A stretch of 37,810 nucleotides of DNA from Mesorhizobium kowhaii. Lineage in GTDB: Bacteria > Pseudomonadota > Alphaproteobacteria > Rhizobiales > Rhizobiaceae. Position numbers and translations under genes: made by a program. Below, one piece after another: positions 26,094 through 33,963 of the stretch (position 1 is its first letter; the number at the start of each line of letters is the position of its first letter). Location: positions 1 through 37,810 of the forward strand of contig NZ_MZXV01000044.1 of NCBI RefSeq assembly GCF_003253745.1, in the 5' to 3' direction. The notes under the pieces are model-generated. The model was not told where the DNA came from. It was given only the letters and a program-made list of their open reading frames with translations, and made no database searches.

Positions 26094-26465
26094 TTAACAT
26101 GGACGTCGTGCGAACGGCGCAAGTGCCCATGTCGTCCGCACCTTGGTTTTCCAGATCGGGACGAGATGCCAGTGGCTCCTGCTTAGGCTTGAGTAAGGAT
26201 CCCGTAGACTTCCTCTCCGATCGAAATGGACCGCGAGTGCTTGGTCGACTGCGCACAATACGGCGTAACGCTCAATCTGATCGTCGGACAGAGCGCAATC
26301 GGGGACTTTGTCTCGCACGGATTGCACTGCTGAAAAGGTTGAAATGATGCGTCCTGGAGCACAGCAACCGACGTACCCCTGCACAGCGTCTATGACGTCG
26401 TCAGAAATAAGAAAGTTAAAGTGCCGCGAGTTAGGTGTGGTGGAAGCTACGATCCGGTTTAGCAT
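26094..26465 (-). CDS. Small hypothetical protein, perhaps with a lost stop
   Basis: ATG 26465 follows AAAGGCG, and the first 80 residues look genuine: ISDDVIDAVQGYVGCCAPGR, IISTFSAVQSVRDKVPDCAL, SDDQIERYAVLCAVDQALAV, then HFDRR. This could be an all-helical protein of about 80 residues. The last 40 residues are Arg/Ser/Trp-rich and unlike the rest, suggesting the natural stop after HFDRR was lost and the frame runs on. No function is recognised. Confidence 0.5.
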   Translation of the reverse strand: MLNRIVASTTPNSRHFNFLISDDVIDAVQGYVGCCAPGRIISTFSAVQSVRDKVPDCALSDDQIERYAVLCAVDQALAVHFDRRGSLRDPYSSLSRSHWHLVPIWKTKVRTTWALAPFARRPC

Positions 26466-26646
26466 TTCGCCTTTAGCAAGCCCCAGTCGAGGCTAGCAGG
26501 TGGACGGATGTATCGGCAAGGGCCGATCGATAGCATGGGGTCATTGTTCACCGAATTCTAATATACTCGCGTAGGGCCTTCCGATCCCTGGCGAAGCCGT
26601 TCGCGCCCCACCCGTATCCCCCACAGTCGCACTTCGCTGCGGTTGA

Positions 26647-26817
26647 TACCTCCATGGCATCGGAGTTCACCGCAACACGATCTCAAATTTCGAGACAGGC
26701 AGGTATGGCGGATCGGAAGATGCATTGGCTGCGATTGAGCGCGCCCTGGTCTCGGCCGGCGTCGAGTTCATCCCCGAGAATGGTGGCGGCGCCGGGGTGA
26801 GGTTGAGGAAAAGATAA
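26647..26817 (+). pseudogene. XRE-family regulator, C-terminal fragment
   Basis: The recognition-helix end and tail of a small Cro/CI-type DNA-binding protein: HRNTISNFETGR (helix 3 region), then ALAAIERALVSAGVEFIPEN and GGGAGVRLRKR at the stop. The N-terminal half of the helix-turn-helix is missing behind an in-frame TGA at 26644. It shares 21 identical bases (26785-26805) with a second tail remnant at 4117-4137. Confidence 0.75.
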
Positions 26818-26906
26818 GTCGCGCGTTATATTTTCTGCTGTGCGTTGCGGATCGTAACCATAGGAGTACGATCGACCCAGATGCGGTTGATGGGAGGACA
26901 TTTGGT

Positions 26907-27074
26907 ATGATTGTAACTGCCGACCAAGAAAACCTCACCAGAGATCAGCAGGTCGCATTGACGAATGCTCGACTTGGCAACTATATGGCGGTAATGGGCA
27001 TAACATTCGCGGTCTCGATCGCGAACTTGTTTCTGATATTCAGCTTCGCTCAGCTTCAGCAAAACTGGCGCTAG
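26907..27074 (+). CDS. Small single-pass membrane protein A
   Basis: A 55-residue product with an excellent ribosome binding site (GGGAGGA, 10 nt before ATG 26907). Residues 1-24 are polar (MIVTADQENLTRDQQVALTN) and residues 26-50 form one hydrophobic helix (YMAVMGITFAVSIANLFLIF), ending in QQNWR. There is no signal cleavage site, so it stays in the inner membrane. The next gene begins two bases after its stop, so both are probably made together. I do not recognise the family. Confidence 0.6.
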   Translation: MIVTADQENLTRDQQVALTNARLGNYMAVMGITFAVSIANLFLIFSFAQLQQNWR

Positions 27075-27076
27075 CC

Positions 27077-27292
27077 TTGTCAGTTTTTAACATATCATGT
27101 TTCGGCGCTCTCGCAGGAAGGTCAACTCTCCAGGAGATCAAGGCACTCAACCAAGACTATACCGAGGCGAAACTGGAAACCCACCACGCGAGGTACGCCG
27201 CCGAGGTCCCGACAGATTTGTTCGCCGCGCTGACGGTAGGTCTCCTCGTCTTGATGGGCTTTCTACAACTCTGGATGCTGTTTACTGTTTGA
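27077..27292 (+). CDS. Small single-pass membrane protein B
   Basis: A 71-residue product, apparently starting at TTG 27077, two bases after the stop of protein A, which points to translational coupling. After a short non-polar N-terminus (SVFNISCFGALAGRS) comes a charged soluble stretch (LQEIKALNQDYTEAKLETHH) and a C-terminal membrane helix (residues about 47-70, LFAALTVGLLVLMGFLQLWM). This is a tail-anchored arrangement opposite to that of protein A. The two may form a membrane pair. Function unknown. Confidence 0.55.
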   Translation: MSVFNISCFGALAGRSTLQEIKALNQDYTEAKLETHHARYAAEVPTDLFAALTVGLLVLMGFLQLWMLFTV

Positions 27293-27814
27293 GGCGGGCG
27301 CAATTGATCGCCATTCGACTTTGCCATCGTGCCCCATCAAGCTGGCCGGTTGACGCGAGTTCATCGCGGCGGGGGTTTGCGACAAGGGCCAGACTGGACA
27401 GAATGTCAGAATGACTTAGGCGGCACGTACAGGCAGATCGTACTGTCAGGGCCAAATGGTATTTCACGATGCCGGTTTGCAGTTGCTTTTTGGGCATGGC
27501 ACCAATGGAAACGCATGTTGTGTGACTGACGCACCCTGCTGTCCGCGTAAGGCAGCAACTCACCAGACGGCACGTTGAAGCCCTTGCTTGTTACCGTACG
27601 GAGCAGTGACAGCGGAACGGCTAGAAGACACCACGTCTCCAAACGGTTGTTTTGCCGCGTGTCCATCGTGCAGCCCTCACCTTTGATTCTTGTGATTCTG
27701 ACACTAACGGCCAGTCGGAGGTAGCCTTTACGCGCGAGGCCGTTCAGAGAACGCGGTCCGTGCTGTATATTAGCAACACCTTGACGAGCACCGCAGCGAG
27801 GGCGAGCGCTTCCT
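27293..27814. other. No supported gene
   Basis: A minus-strand frame from ATG 27666 to 27406 (about 86 codons) has some protein character but only a weak ribosome binding site and no motif; the plus-strand frames are worse. I leave the region unassigned. Confidence 0.35.
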
Positions 27815-28060
27815 ATGATCCAGCAGCCGCGACACAAGGGTGACTATGCCGACCGGGAGGTCGACTGCCAGGAAGCGATGGAACCAGGCTTTCAAGCGAT
27901 CGTCGACTGCATGGTGGATGTCGGCTGGACGCGCGGCGAGGTGATGCGCTCGCTGCGCCGGCTAATCGCTGCTGACAACATCACGCAAAAGGAAAACGCC
28001 AGGGTCGAGGCCGAGCTGGCAATCGCCAGGGCAATGCTGCGTGCAGGGAAAACGCTATAG
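27815..28060 (+). CDS. Conserved-looking small hypothetical protein
   Basis: An 81-residue acidic/basic helical protein: DREVDCQEAMEPGFQAIVD, VGWTRGEVMRSLRRLIAADN and ENARVEAELAIARAMLRAG. The middle resembles a short helix-turn-helix-like module (WTRGEVMRSLRRLI). I recall very similar short proteins in many Mesorhizobium genomes without known role. The ATG at 27815 has only a fair ribosome binding site (GAGGGCGAG, rather far upstream). It is cytoplasmic and stands alone. Confidence 0.6.
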   Translation: MIQQPRHKGDYADREVDCQEAMEPGFQAIVDCMVDVGWTRGEVMRSLRRLIAADNITQKENARVEAELAIARAMLRAGKTL

Positions 28061-28113
28061 CCGAGCGCCACAAAGCAGATCGGCCACTTCGACGCCCTGC
28101 CCGAGATGAGGGA

Positions 28114-28320
28114 TTAGCCTTCCTCCCGAAAATCCTGCAGCGAGGCATGCCGCAAGTCTTCCTCGCCGCGCAGGTGCTTCACACGGCCGATCAGCCCCGG
28201 CTTGACCCATTGCGTCCTCGGCCGCTTCATGCCCTTCGGCGGCGGCCCTGCTTCATGGCCTTGCGTCGATTCTCAAAGACGATGCGCCGCCTGCCCTCAC
28301 CTCTGGCAGGCAACCGGCGC
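28114..28320 (-). pseudogene. ATP-dependent DNA ligase, C-terminal fragment
   Basis: The end of a LigD-type ligase domain: GPPPKGMKRPRTQWVKPGLI then GRVKHLRGEEDLRHASLQDF and REEG, the OB-fold tail of non-homologous end-joining ligases. Just upstream, IVFENRRKAM (a ligase motif) is in a different frame, so there is also a frameshift near 28270. The matching N-terminal fragment lies at 30387-30632 on the same strand, beyond the inserted dehydratase gene. Confidence 0.75.
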
Positions 28321-28376
28321 GATGGCGAATGAGGGTCTTCCGATTGTCAGCTTCGCAGGTGGCACCGCGAAGAGGA

Positions 28377-30374
28377 TCAGTGCTTGCCCGAGTCCTCCCC
28401 GCTCATCAGCAGGTGAATCTCGCTCCCCGGAATAAACTCCCCGACGGTCGATTTCAGAAGCCGTAGGGCGCCGGGCAAATCTTGGGCGTCGATCCTGCGC
28501 TTCATTTCGTCGAAGATGCGCACGATCAGCGCTCCCTCGATCGACCGTGGAGATGCGGCCAGGATCCCCGACGCACCGGTCCCGCTCAAGGTTTCCTTGT
28601 TGTCGAAGAGTTCCTCGCAAAGCTTTTCCCCAGGCCGAAGCCCGGTGTAGACTATCTGAATGTCGGTGTCCGGGCGGTGCCCCGAGAGACGGATGAGATT
28701 TCGAGCAAGATCCACGATCTTCACCGGCGAGCCCATGTCGAGAACGTAAATTCGGCCGCGCTCCTGCTGCCGCTCGCGGCTATGCGCCGCCGCCTGCAGG
28801 ACGAGGAGGCAGGCTTCCGAAATTGTCATGAAAAAGCGTTCCATTTCCGGATGGGTAACTGTCACAGGGCCGCCGGCCCTGATCTGCTTCTCGAACAGCG
28901 GGACCACGGATCCGGCCGAGCCCAGGACGTTGCCGAACCGAACGGTGACGAAACGTGTGCCGTTGACGGCCAAGTCCAGATCCATCGCTTGGCAGAACAT
29001 CTCCGCCATCCGCTTGGTCGCGCCCATAACGCTAGAGGGATTCACAGCCTTGTCGGTCGACACCATAATCATCGTGGAGACGTTGGCACGAAGCGCGGCC
29101 TCAGCGACATTACGCGTCCCGATCGCGTTGGTGAAAAGGCCTTCAAGCGGCTGAGCCTCAACGATCGGCACATGCTTGAGTGCTGCTGCGTGGAAGAGCA
29201 CGTCGGGCCTATGGCTGGCAACGATTCTGTTGACGGCGTCCTTTTCGCGCACGTTGCAGAGGGCAGCATGCAACTCGAGGCTCGGGCGGGTGCCAGCGAG
29301 TTCAGTCTCGATAGAGTAAAGAAGGTGCTCGCTGGCGTCCACGAGAATGAGGCCGCGTGGGTTCAGGGCCGCAACCTGTCGTGCCAGCTCGGATCCAATC
29401 GAACCGCCCGCGCCGGTGATCATGACGGTCCTGCCCTCGATCATCGAGGCGATCTTGAGCGCATCAAGTCTAACGGGCGGCCGATGCAAGAGATCTTCCA
29501 ACTTGATCGGACGCGGCTCAATTTCAGCATCGATGCTTTGCATGTCGAGAAGGTTCGGGAGCTTCAGGATTTCGACTTTCTGCTGTGCCGCAATCTCAAC
29601 CAACGCCTCGATGCTGGCGTGCCGTTGATAGTCCTCGCGCGAACGCGTCAGGATGAGCGCCTCGGGTCGGCGCCCCTGGGCCTCAAATCGATTGAGAATC
29701 TGCGGCAGTCTTTCCAGCGGACCCAACACTGGAACCCCGCGAATAGAACGTCCGGTCCTGCGACCCCGTTCGTCGATTATCGCAAGGATATTGAATGACG
29801 CATTATTTCTCTCCTTAGTGGTCCTCAGGAAGGCGTCGGCGTTGTCGGTGGCTCCAACCAGCAGCACGAACTTGCAGGTGCCGCGATCGAACAAGCGACC
29901 GGTGTCGTGGCGATTGCGATAGAGCCGGTACGCGGCACGCGGCCCGGCTAGCAGCACGATCAGGAAGGCCCAGGCGATCAAGATCGAAGAACGGGGAATC
30001 GAGCCCAGTCGATCCAGCAGGAATTGGGCCACTGTGAAACTAGCGACGGACGCGCTAGCAGCATAGGTGATTGCTAGGAGATCCGTCAGCGACGCATAAC
30101 GCCAAATACCACGGTTCAGCCCAAACAAGAAACCGACGCCGCTGACAATGAACCCGAATAGAGCCGCTGCACCAAGGAAATACGTCAGGTTTTGAACGAC
30201 AATATCGAAATCAAGCCTCAACACGAGCGAAAGCAACATCGCGGCAGCACCCATTATGCCGTCGTGAACCAGCGCCAAGCCCCGCAATACTATCGGACGA
30301 GAAACCCTCCAAGACCAAGTCGTATTGTCTCCAGTATAAACACGCTCTCGCCGTTTGCGCTCTGCTGGAGACAC
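28377..30374 (-). CDS. Membrane nucleotide-sugar 4,6-dehydratase/epimerase (CapD/WbpM/FlaA1 type)
   Basis: A 665-residue polysaccharide-biosynthesis enzyme. Residues about 25-150 form four membrane helices. Residues 160-290 are a CoA-binding-like Rossmann domain (FVLLVGATDNADAFL). Residues 305-620 are an extended SDR domain with the NAD-binding motif VMITGAGGSIGSELARQ, catalytic-region STDKAVNPSSVMGATKR (Thr/Ser, Asp-Lys and Met-Lys as in WbpM) and RFGNVLGSAGSVVPLF. The family makes 4-keto-6-deoxy UDP-sugars for O-antigen, capsule or glycan. The GTG at 30374 has no good ribosome binding site, so the true start may differ. It sits exactly between the two ends of a broken DNA ligase gene. Confidence 0.88.
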   Translation of the reverse strand: MSPAERKRRERVYTGDNTTWSWRVSRPIVLRGLALVHDGIMGAAAMLLSLVLRLDFDIVVQNLTYFLGAAALFGFIVSGVGFLFGLNRGIWRYASLTDLLAITYAASASVASFTVAQFLLDRLGSIPRSSILIAWAFLIVLLAGPRAAYRLYRNRHDTGRLFDRGTCKFVLLVGATDNADAFLRTTKERNNASFNILAIIDERGRRTGRSIRGVPVLGPLERLPQILNRFEAQGRRPEALILTRSREDYQRHASIEALVEIAAQQKVEILKLPNLLDMQSIDAEIEPRPIKLEDLLHRPPVRLDALKIASMIEGRTVMITGAGGSIGSELARQVAALNPRGLILVDASEHLLYSIETELAGTRPSLELHAALCNVREKDAVNRIVASHRPDVLFHAAALKHVPIVEAQPLEGLFTNAIGTRNVAEAALRANVSTMIMVSTDKAVNPSSVMGATKRMAEMFCQAMDLDLAVNGTRFVTVRFGNVLGSAGSVVPLFEKQIRAGGPVTVTHPEMERFFMTISEACLLVLQAAAHSRERQQERGRIYVLDMGSPVKIVDLARNLIRLSGHRPDTDIQIVYTGLRPGEKLCEELFDNKETLSGTGASGILAASPRSIEGALIVRIFDEMKRRIDAQDLPGALRLLKSTVGEFIPGSEIHLLMSGEDSGKH

Positions 30375-30386
30375 TAGTTTAGACCT

Positions 30387-30632
30387 TTAATAAAGGCGGC
30401 GATCATTCGCCGACGTCTTAATTTCCAAACAGCCAAGGCTCGGTCGCTCGGAGTCGCAGTATAGGGCTCTGGCGCTGACATGTGCCAGCAACTTCTGAAA
30501 ATGGGAATCGTTCACGCGCCGATAGATCTGCGAGCGGTAGCCGTCGAACTTGACCTCGAGAATCCAGTTGTCACCCTCGGGAGGCTTCTCCACCAGGGTC
30601 GGCATTAGTGGTGCGACAAACTTCAAACGCAT
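30387..30632 (-). pseudogene. ATP-dependent DNA ligase, N-terminal fragment
   Basis: From ATG 30632 it reads MRLKFVAPLMPTLVEKPPEG then NWILEVKFDGYRSQI, which contains the ligase adenylation motif KFDG with the catalytic Lys. Similarity stops near 30520, and the frame continues through unrelated sequence to a stop at 30387, 13 bp before the dehydratase start. Only about 38 ligase residues survive here. It cannot act as a ligase. Confidence 0.75.
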
Positions 30633-30803
30633 GCACAGACTCGCAAAACGGCGATTCAATTAGCATGCGCTAAAATGGTTCCGGAACTTTTTTCCCGAGC
30701 CGGCGGAAAAGGCTGCCCATCTTACGCCGATTCACAGCTACTGCGCGCGTTTGCGGCCGATACAACTTGGGGTACTCTCCTTGGTGGGCCGGGGGAGTGA
30801 CGT

Positions 30804-31212
30804 ATGCCTTTATATGTCCGACATGTTATTTTAGCCGCATTCCTGGGCCAGTCGCTCCATGCCGGAGCCAGTCAATTCTTTTGTGCCGCCGATCTATCCA
30901 CGGGGTTCAAACTACTGGCCTCCGACGAATTTCACGGTCAAGGATGACCGGTTCATCATTGCGCCTACAGGCAGCAGTGGCACCCTCTACACAGTGACCA
31001 AAATCGGTGAAAACTATCCGACGCAGGAATGCAAGAACGACTTGCCTCCGGGGGGCAAGATTCATCTTGTCTGCGGCGGGCTCGGATCCGGGTTCGTATT
31101 CAATGAAGCGACCCTTCGGTTCCAACAGTTCTACGGCTTCGGCTTCATTGTTGGCGATTCTGCCGAAAACACCCCTGCTATCACTATAGGTAAGTGCAGT
31201 GCGATCCCGTAA
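30804..31212 (+). pseudogene. Exported hypothetical protein with one frameshift
   Basis: ATG 30804 with GGGGGAG upstream starts a signal-peptide-bearing protein (MPLYVRHVILAAFLGQSLHA, cleavage near AGA) that continues FFCAADLSTGFKLLASD. Near 30920 the coding frame shifts by one base. The next frame carries FTVKDDRFIIAPTGSSGTLY, TQECKNDLPPG, LVCGGLGSGFVFNEATLRFQ and ends at 31212. The joined 135-residue protein would have four cysteines, consistent with a periplasmic disulfide-bonded protein. It is one base away from being intact, so it may be a sequencing error. Function unknown. Confidence 0.6.
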
Positions 31213-31290
31213 AGCGGACCGCTATGTGGGACTGATATGTGGGATGAGGCCAGAAATCAGCTAATTTTCCAACTAAGTAATTGATTTTAT

Positions 31291-31346
31291 TGGCGTACCC
31301 GACAGGATTCGAACCTGTGACCTCTGCCTTCGGAGGGCAACGCTCT
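31291..31346 (-). tRNA. Partial tRNA-Arg(CCG): 3' part only
   Basis: On the minus strand the segment runs from the 3' side of the D stem (AGAGC) through the anticodon loop CTCCGAA (anticodon CCG), the T arm GGTTCGAATCC and the acceptor end CGGGTACGCCA. The 5' third (acceptor 5' strand GTACCCG and D arm) is replaced by unrelated sequence (CCAGGTAACCGAC). A functional tRNA is therefore excluded. A 3'-part duplication is what tRNA-targeting integrative elements leave behind. Confidence 0.85.
31316..31337 (+). repeat. 22-bp direct repeat, second copy
   Basis: Identical to 965-986 in the same orientation and lies inside the partial tRNA-Arg. The two copies bracket 30.4 kb. Confidence 0.65.
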
Positions 31347-31450
31347 GTCGGTTACCTGGCGAGCAGTTAGTGCATGCGAACGCGGCATCTCTCTTGGGAA
31401 TCACGAGGAGAGCTTCTCATCCCTCCCGGCCGCGCGTATCCGAGGGGGAC

Positions 31451-31560
31451 GTTGCCGCCCACGGGGGCCGACTGTGGGCAGACACGAACGAGCCTAGAGG
31501 CGCCGTATTTCAGTTCACCTTGCCCGGTGAAGGCAGGGAACTCACGAATTCTCGTCGCTC
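31451..31560 (+). pseudogene. Sensor histidine kinase, C-terminal fragment
   Basis: VAAHGGRLWADTNEPRGAVF then QFTLPGEGRELTNS is the G2-box region and last strand of the ATP-binding domain of a FixL/TodS-like histidine kinase. The kinase core, with its phospho-accepting His, N box and G1 box, is absent. The fragment lies in an open frame (31370-31912) that carries on into unrelated sequence. Confidence 0.7.
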
Positions 31561-31681
31561 GGCTCACCTGACTGGAGAGCTGCACCGTATTAGAAGGTGC
31601 TCACTAAACGGCTACGAAGGTAACAAACGACCCCATGCTTCATGGCGCGGGCGTGAGGGCGAATGCCCGAACCTCTGGAAG

Positions 31682-31912
31682 ATGTACGGGCTATTTATGA
31701 GGGCGTCGTTGATCTGCAACTATCCGGAATCGAATGCGATTAGGAAGACCCTCAGTTTGCTCAAAAAGGATTGCCCGACATCGACGGAAGCTCTAGCCCG
31801 TCGGTACATGACTGACGGATTTCGGCAATTTGACAAGGACGCGGCGAGTAAGGGCCACACTAAGGCTTGTGGTGAGATGTTCACGTTCATGGACTCTGTG
31901 GGCGGGCAATAG
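31682..31912 (+). CDS. Hypothetical protein or gene tail
   Basis: In the same frame as the kinase tail, the last 77 codons look like a different protein: LICNYPESNAIRKTLSLLKK, DCPTSTEALARRYMTDGF, and KACGEMFTFMDSVGGQ. Three cysteines and two helices suggest a small periplasmic domain whose signal peptide has been lost. There is no good ribosome binding site at ATG 31682. It is possibly the tail of a gene whose 5' half was replaced. I do not recognise the family. Confidence 0.35.
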   Translation: MYGLFMRASLICNYPESNAIRKTLSLLKKDCPTSTEALARRYMTDGFRQFDKDAASKGHTKACGEMFTFMDSVGGQ

Positions 31913-32025
31913 CCCGAAGCTGACTTAGTGCGGCTTAACTAGACGGTCGACCGATCGTCCAGAAGAAACAAAATCGCTGGACTCCCGAGGCGAAGTTGCC
32001 TCATTATTTGCTCGGGGGAAATCAG

Positions 32026-32139
32026 ATGAGAAAACTGTTATTTCTTGCGAGTGCCGCGCTGTATTTGGTCGGCTGCTCAACTAACTCTGCCGCATCCGAT
32101 AGCGATCTCACGCGGGGTCAGCCGCGAGCGATTGCCTAG
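32026..32139 (+). CDS. Small lipoprotein
   Basis: A 37-residue product with a clean lipobox: MRKLLFLASAALYLVGCSTN, with Cys17 as the lipidated residue. The mature peptide is only about 20 residues (CSTNSAASDSDLTRGQPRAIA). GGGGG lies 11-15 nt before ATG 32026. Such mini-lipoproteins (entericidin-like) sit in the inner or outer membrane; the Ser after Cys argues for outer-membrane sorting. It ends 27 bp before the acyltransferase ATG and may be co-transcribed with it. Confidence 0.6.
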   Translation: MRKLLFLASAALYLVGCSTNSAASDSDLTRGQPRAIA

Positions 32140-32166
32140 CATTTGGCATCATGTAGAGACCGTCGA

Positions 32167-33351
32167 ATGCTGAAACCCGTCAATGTCGATATGCCCAACG
32201 GAACGACACACCGTATTTCTGCCCTGGATGGCGTGCGCGGCTACGCGGCTGTCGTGGTCTTGGTCTGGCATGCCATCCTCGGGTGCGACTGGGACGGCCT
32301 TACCAAGATCATTTCGACACCTATCCAGGCCGTTCCTCACAACTTGATCTGGAGCAAGTTTTGGATGACCGTATTCAACGGTGAGAGCGCCGTGGTGATC
32401 TTCTTTTTGCTTAGCGGGTGCGTTCTGACCCAATCCGCCGCCAAGGAAACCGAGCGGTTTGGTGTGGTCAGGTCGTTCGTTGCCTTTTCCGTACGGCGCG
32501 TTCTGCGGGTCTTCCCGGCCGTCATTGTCTGTGTCGTGGCTTGCTCCGCGCTCCTGGGCGTTGAGAAGTACTTCGGTTTGTATCTAGGCGTCCTTGATGT
32601 TCGTGCGGTCGTGGGGAACACACTACTTCTCGGCACCCAAATCGTCGGGTCAACATGGACGCTCCAAGTCGAAATGGCCGCCGTCCCTTTTATCCTCGTA
32701 GGCGGCTGGGCACTCGCCCGGTACGGATATATCGGACCGCTGCTGTTTCTTTTTTTCAGCCTTGTCGCCTATAAACTGCCTATGCTGGCGCTGAACTACA
32801 AGTTGCTGAGTATGTATCTGTTTTATCTGGGAATTGGGGCATTGATCCCGACCGAGTTAGGCGCCTATTCCGGCCGGATCGCCGACCGCATTGGCGCGCC
32901 TGTGCTTATTCTCGGTTTTATTTTCGTTCGCATGTTTCTGCCTGCGGCCCTCATTGGGTTATTGCTCCAAGCCTCGTTCGGGTATTTGTTCCTTTGCCTT
33001 TTGGTCTATGTGAAACCCACGAAGCTCACCACGTTTTTGAACACGCCGGTCTCTCAGTTTCTGGGCAAGGTGAGCTTCGGTTTCTACCTCTGGAACGTGT
33101 TTTTTCTACTGCTCATTTGGGGTGTTCGACCCGTTTACAACCCGCCTATCTTTAAGGATTACGCTATTGAATTCGGCTTGATAATCGGAGCGATATTGGT
33201 GCTTCCTTCCTTGGCGATAGCTGCTTTTTCCGAGAGGTATGTCGAGCGCCCGTTCATCGATATGGGAAGAGCGGTTTCTGATCGAATATTCGGTCGCGCC
33301 CCGATCGCGTCTCAAACTCAAGTAACTTCCTCAGTGGCGAAGATAGCCTGA
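32167..33351 (+). CDS. Acyltransferase family 3 (OafA/YrhL-like) membrane protein
   Basis: A 394-residue inner-membrane acyltransferase that adds acetyl or other acyl groups to surface sugars. About ten membrane helices are visible. The N-terminal family motif ISALDGVRGYAAVVVLVWHA contains the conserved Arg and His thought to take part in catalysis. FFLLSGCVL (about 86-94) and the later SVRRVLRVFPA are also typical. The C-terminal GKVSFGFYLWNVFF and ERYVERPF complete the pattern. ATG 32167 and 32191 are both possible starts. It may modify the polysaccharide made with the dehydratase at 28377. GC content is lower than in the transport operons. Confidence 0.88.
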   Translation: MLKPVNVDMPNGTTHRISALDGVRGYAAVVVLVWHAILGCDWDGLTKIISTPIQAVPHNLIWSKFWMTVFNGESAVVIFFLLSGCVLTQSAAKETERFGVVRSFVAFSVRRVLRVFPAVIVCVVACSALLGVEKYFGLYLGVLDVRAVVGNTLLLGTQIVGSTWTLQVEMAAVPFILVGGWALARYGYIGPLLFLFFSLVAYKLPMLALNYKLLSMYLFYLGIGALIPTELGAYSGRIADRIGAPVLILGFIFVRMFLPAALIGLLLQASFGYLFLCLLVYVKPTKLTTFLNTPVSQFLGKVSFGFYLWNVFFLLLIWGVRPVYNPPIFKDYAIEFGLIIGAILVLPSLAIAAFSERYVERPFIDMGRAVSDRIFGRAPIASQTQVTSSVAKIA

Positions 33352-33377
33352 TAAACAGGGCCGGTCATGAACGCGGC

Positions 33378-33714
33378 TCAACGTGCTTCCTGCCGGCAGC
33401 CGTTCTCAGAGAGGAGTCGATAGCCTGGCTCATGGCCGGCAACGACTTCCTTCATGTGCTCATGGATGCGTCGAACGTTCGGCAGCGCACTCTGCGCAAG
33501 TGCTCGGGGTATTCGCGGGCCATCTCGTAGGCAGGAGCAAAGGGCATCGCCCACGTCGCGGGGCATATCCAGCAATCGAGGGAATCGGCGATTTCCGCGT
33601 AGTGGGCAGGAAGCTGTACCCCATGCCACCAAGCCGGCATCGCTCCTGTTCGAGCGGAGCTTGCTGGGCGATTGCGGCATCGGAAGCCAGAAGAACCAGA
33701 ACCGTTGAGATCAT
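33378..33714 (-). pseudogene. Decayed exported protein
   Basis: ATG 33714 opens a signal-peptide-like start (MISTVLVLLASDAAIAQQAP). Protein-like sequence then continues in other frames: AHYAEIADSLD in the second and MPRDVGDALCSCLRDGPR, HEHMKEVVAGHEPGYRLLSE and NGCRQEAR in the third, with a stop at 33378. At least two frameshifts would be needed to join them. The evidence is only compositional. Confidence 0.35.
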
Positions 33715-33753
33715 CGCGACCTGTCCGTTCCCATGCGTTTTCCCCAGACCCGC

Positions 33754-33963
33754 CTACATCACGACGAAATCCGCGTTGGTCAGCGCGAGGTTTGCGGCCA
33801 GCGTGGCGAAGTGGGTTGAGCCGCCTGCTGCATTGCCGTTGCTGTCATAGTAGAGCCAGCCGGTGTCGGTCTCGTAGATGATGTGATCGGTGCCGTCGCC
33901 GGCAAGGCCGGTGGTGTTCTTGACGAACTGGTCGGCCGTCAGCGTGCCGTTGCCGCCAAGCGC
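33754..33963 (-). repeat. Inverted copy of the RTX C-terminal coding segment
   Basis: This 210-bp minus-strand segment encodes ALGGNGTLTADQFVKNTTGL then AGDGTDHIIYETDTGWLYYD, ending in LTNADFVVM and a stop. It is nearly identical to the last 70 codons of the RTX gene at 37172-37381 on the plus strand, with only a few changes (LTYDSNGS to LYYDSNGN, AMTN to ALTN, final V to M). The frame upstream (to 34173) is Arg-rich and not RTX-like, so this is an orphan secretion-signal cassette. Confidence 0.88.
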
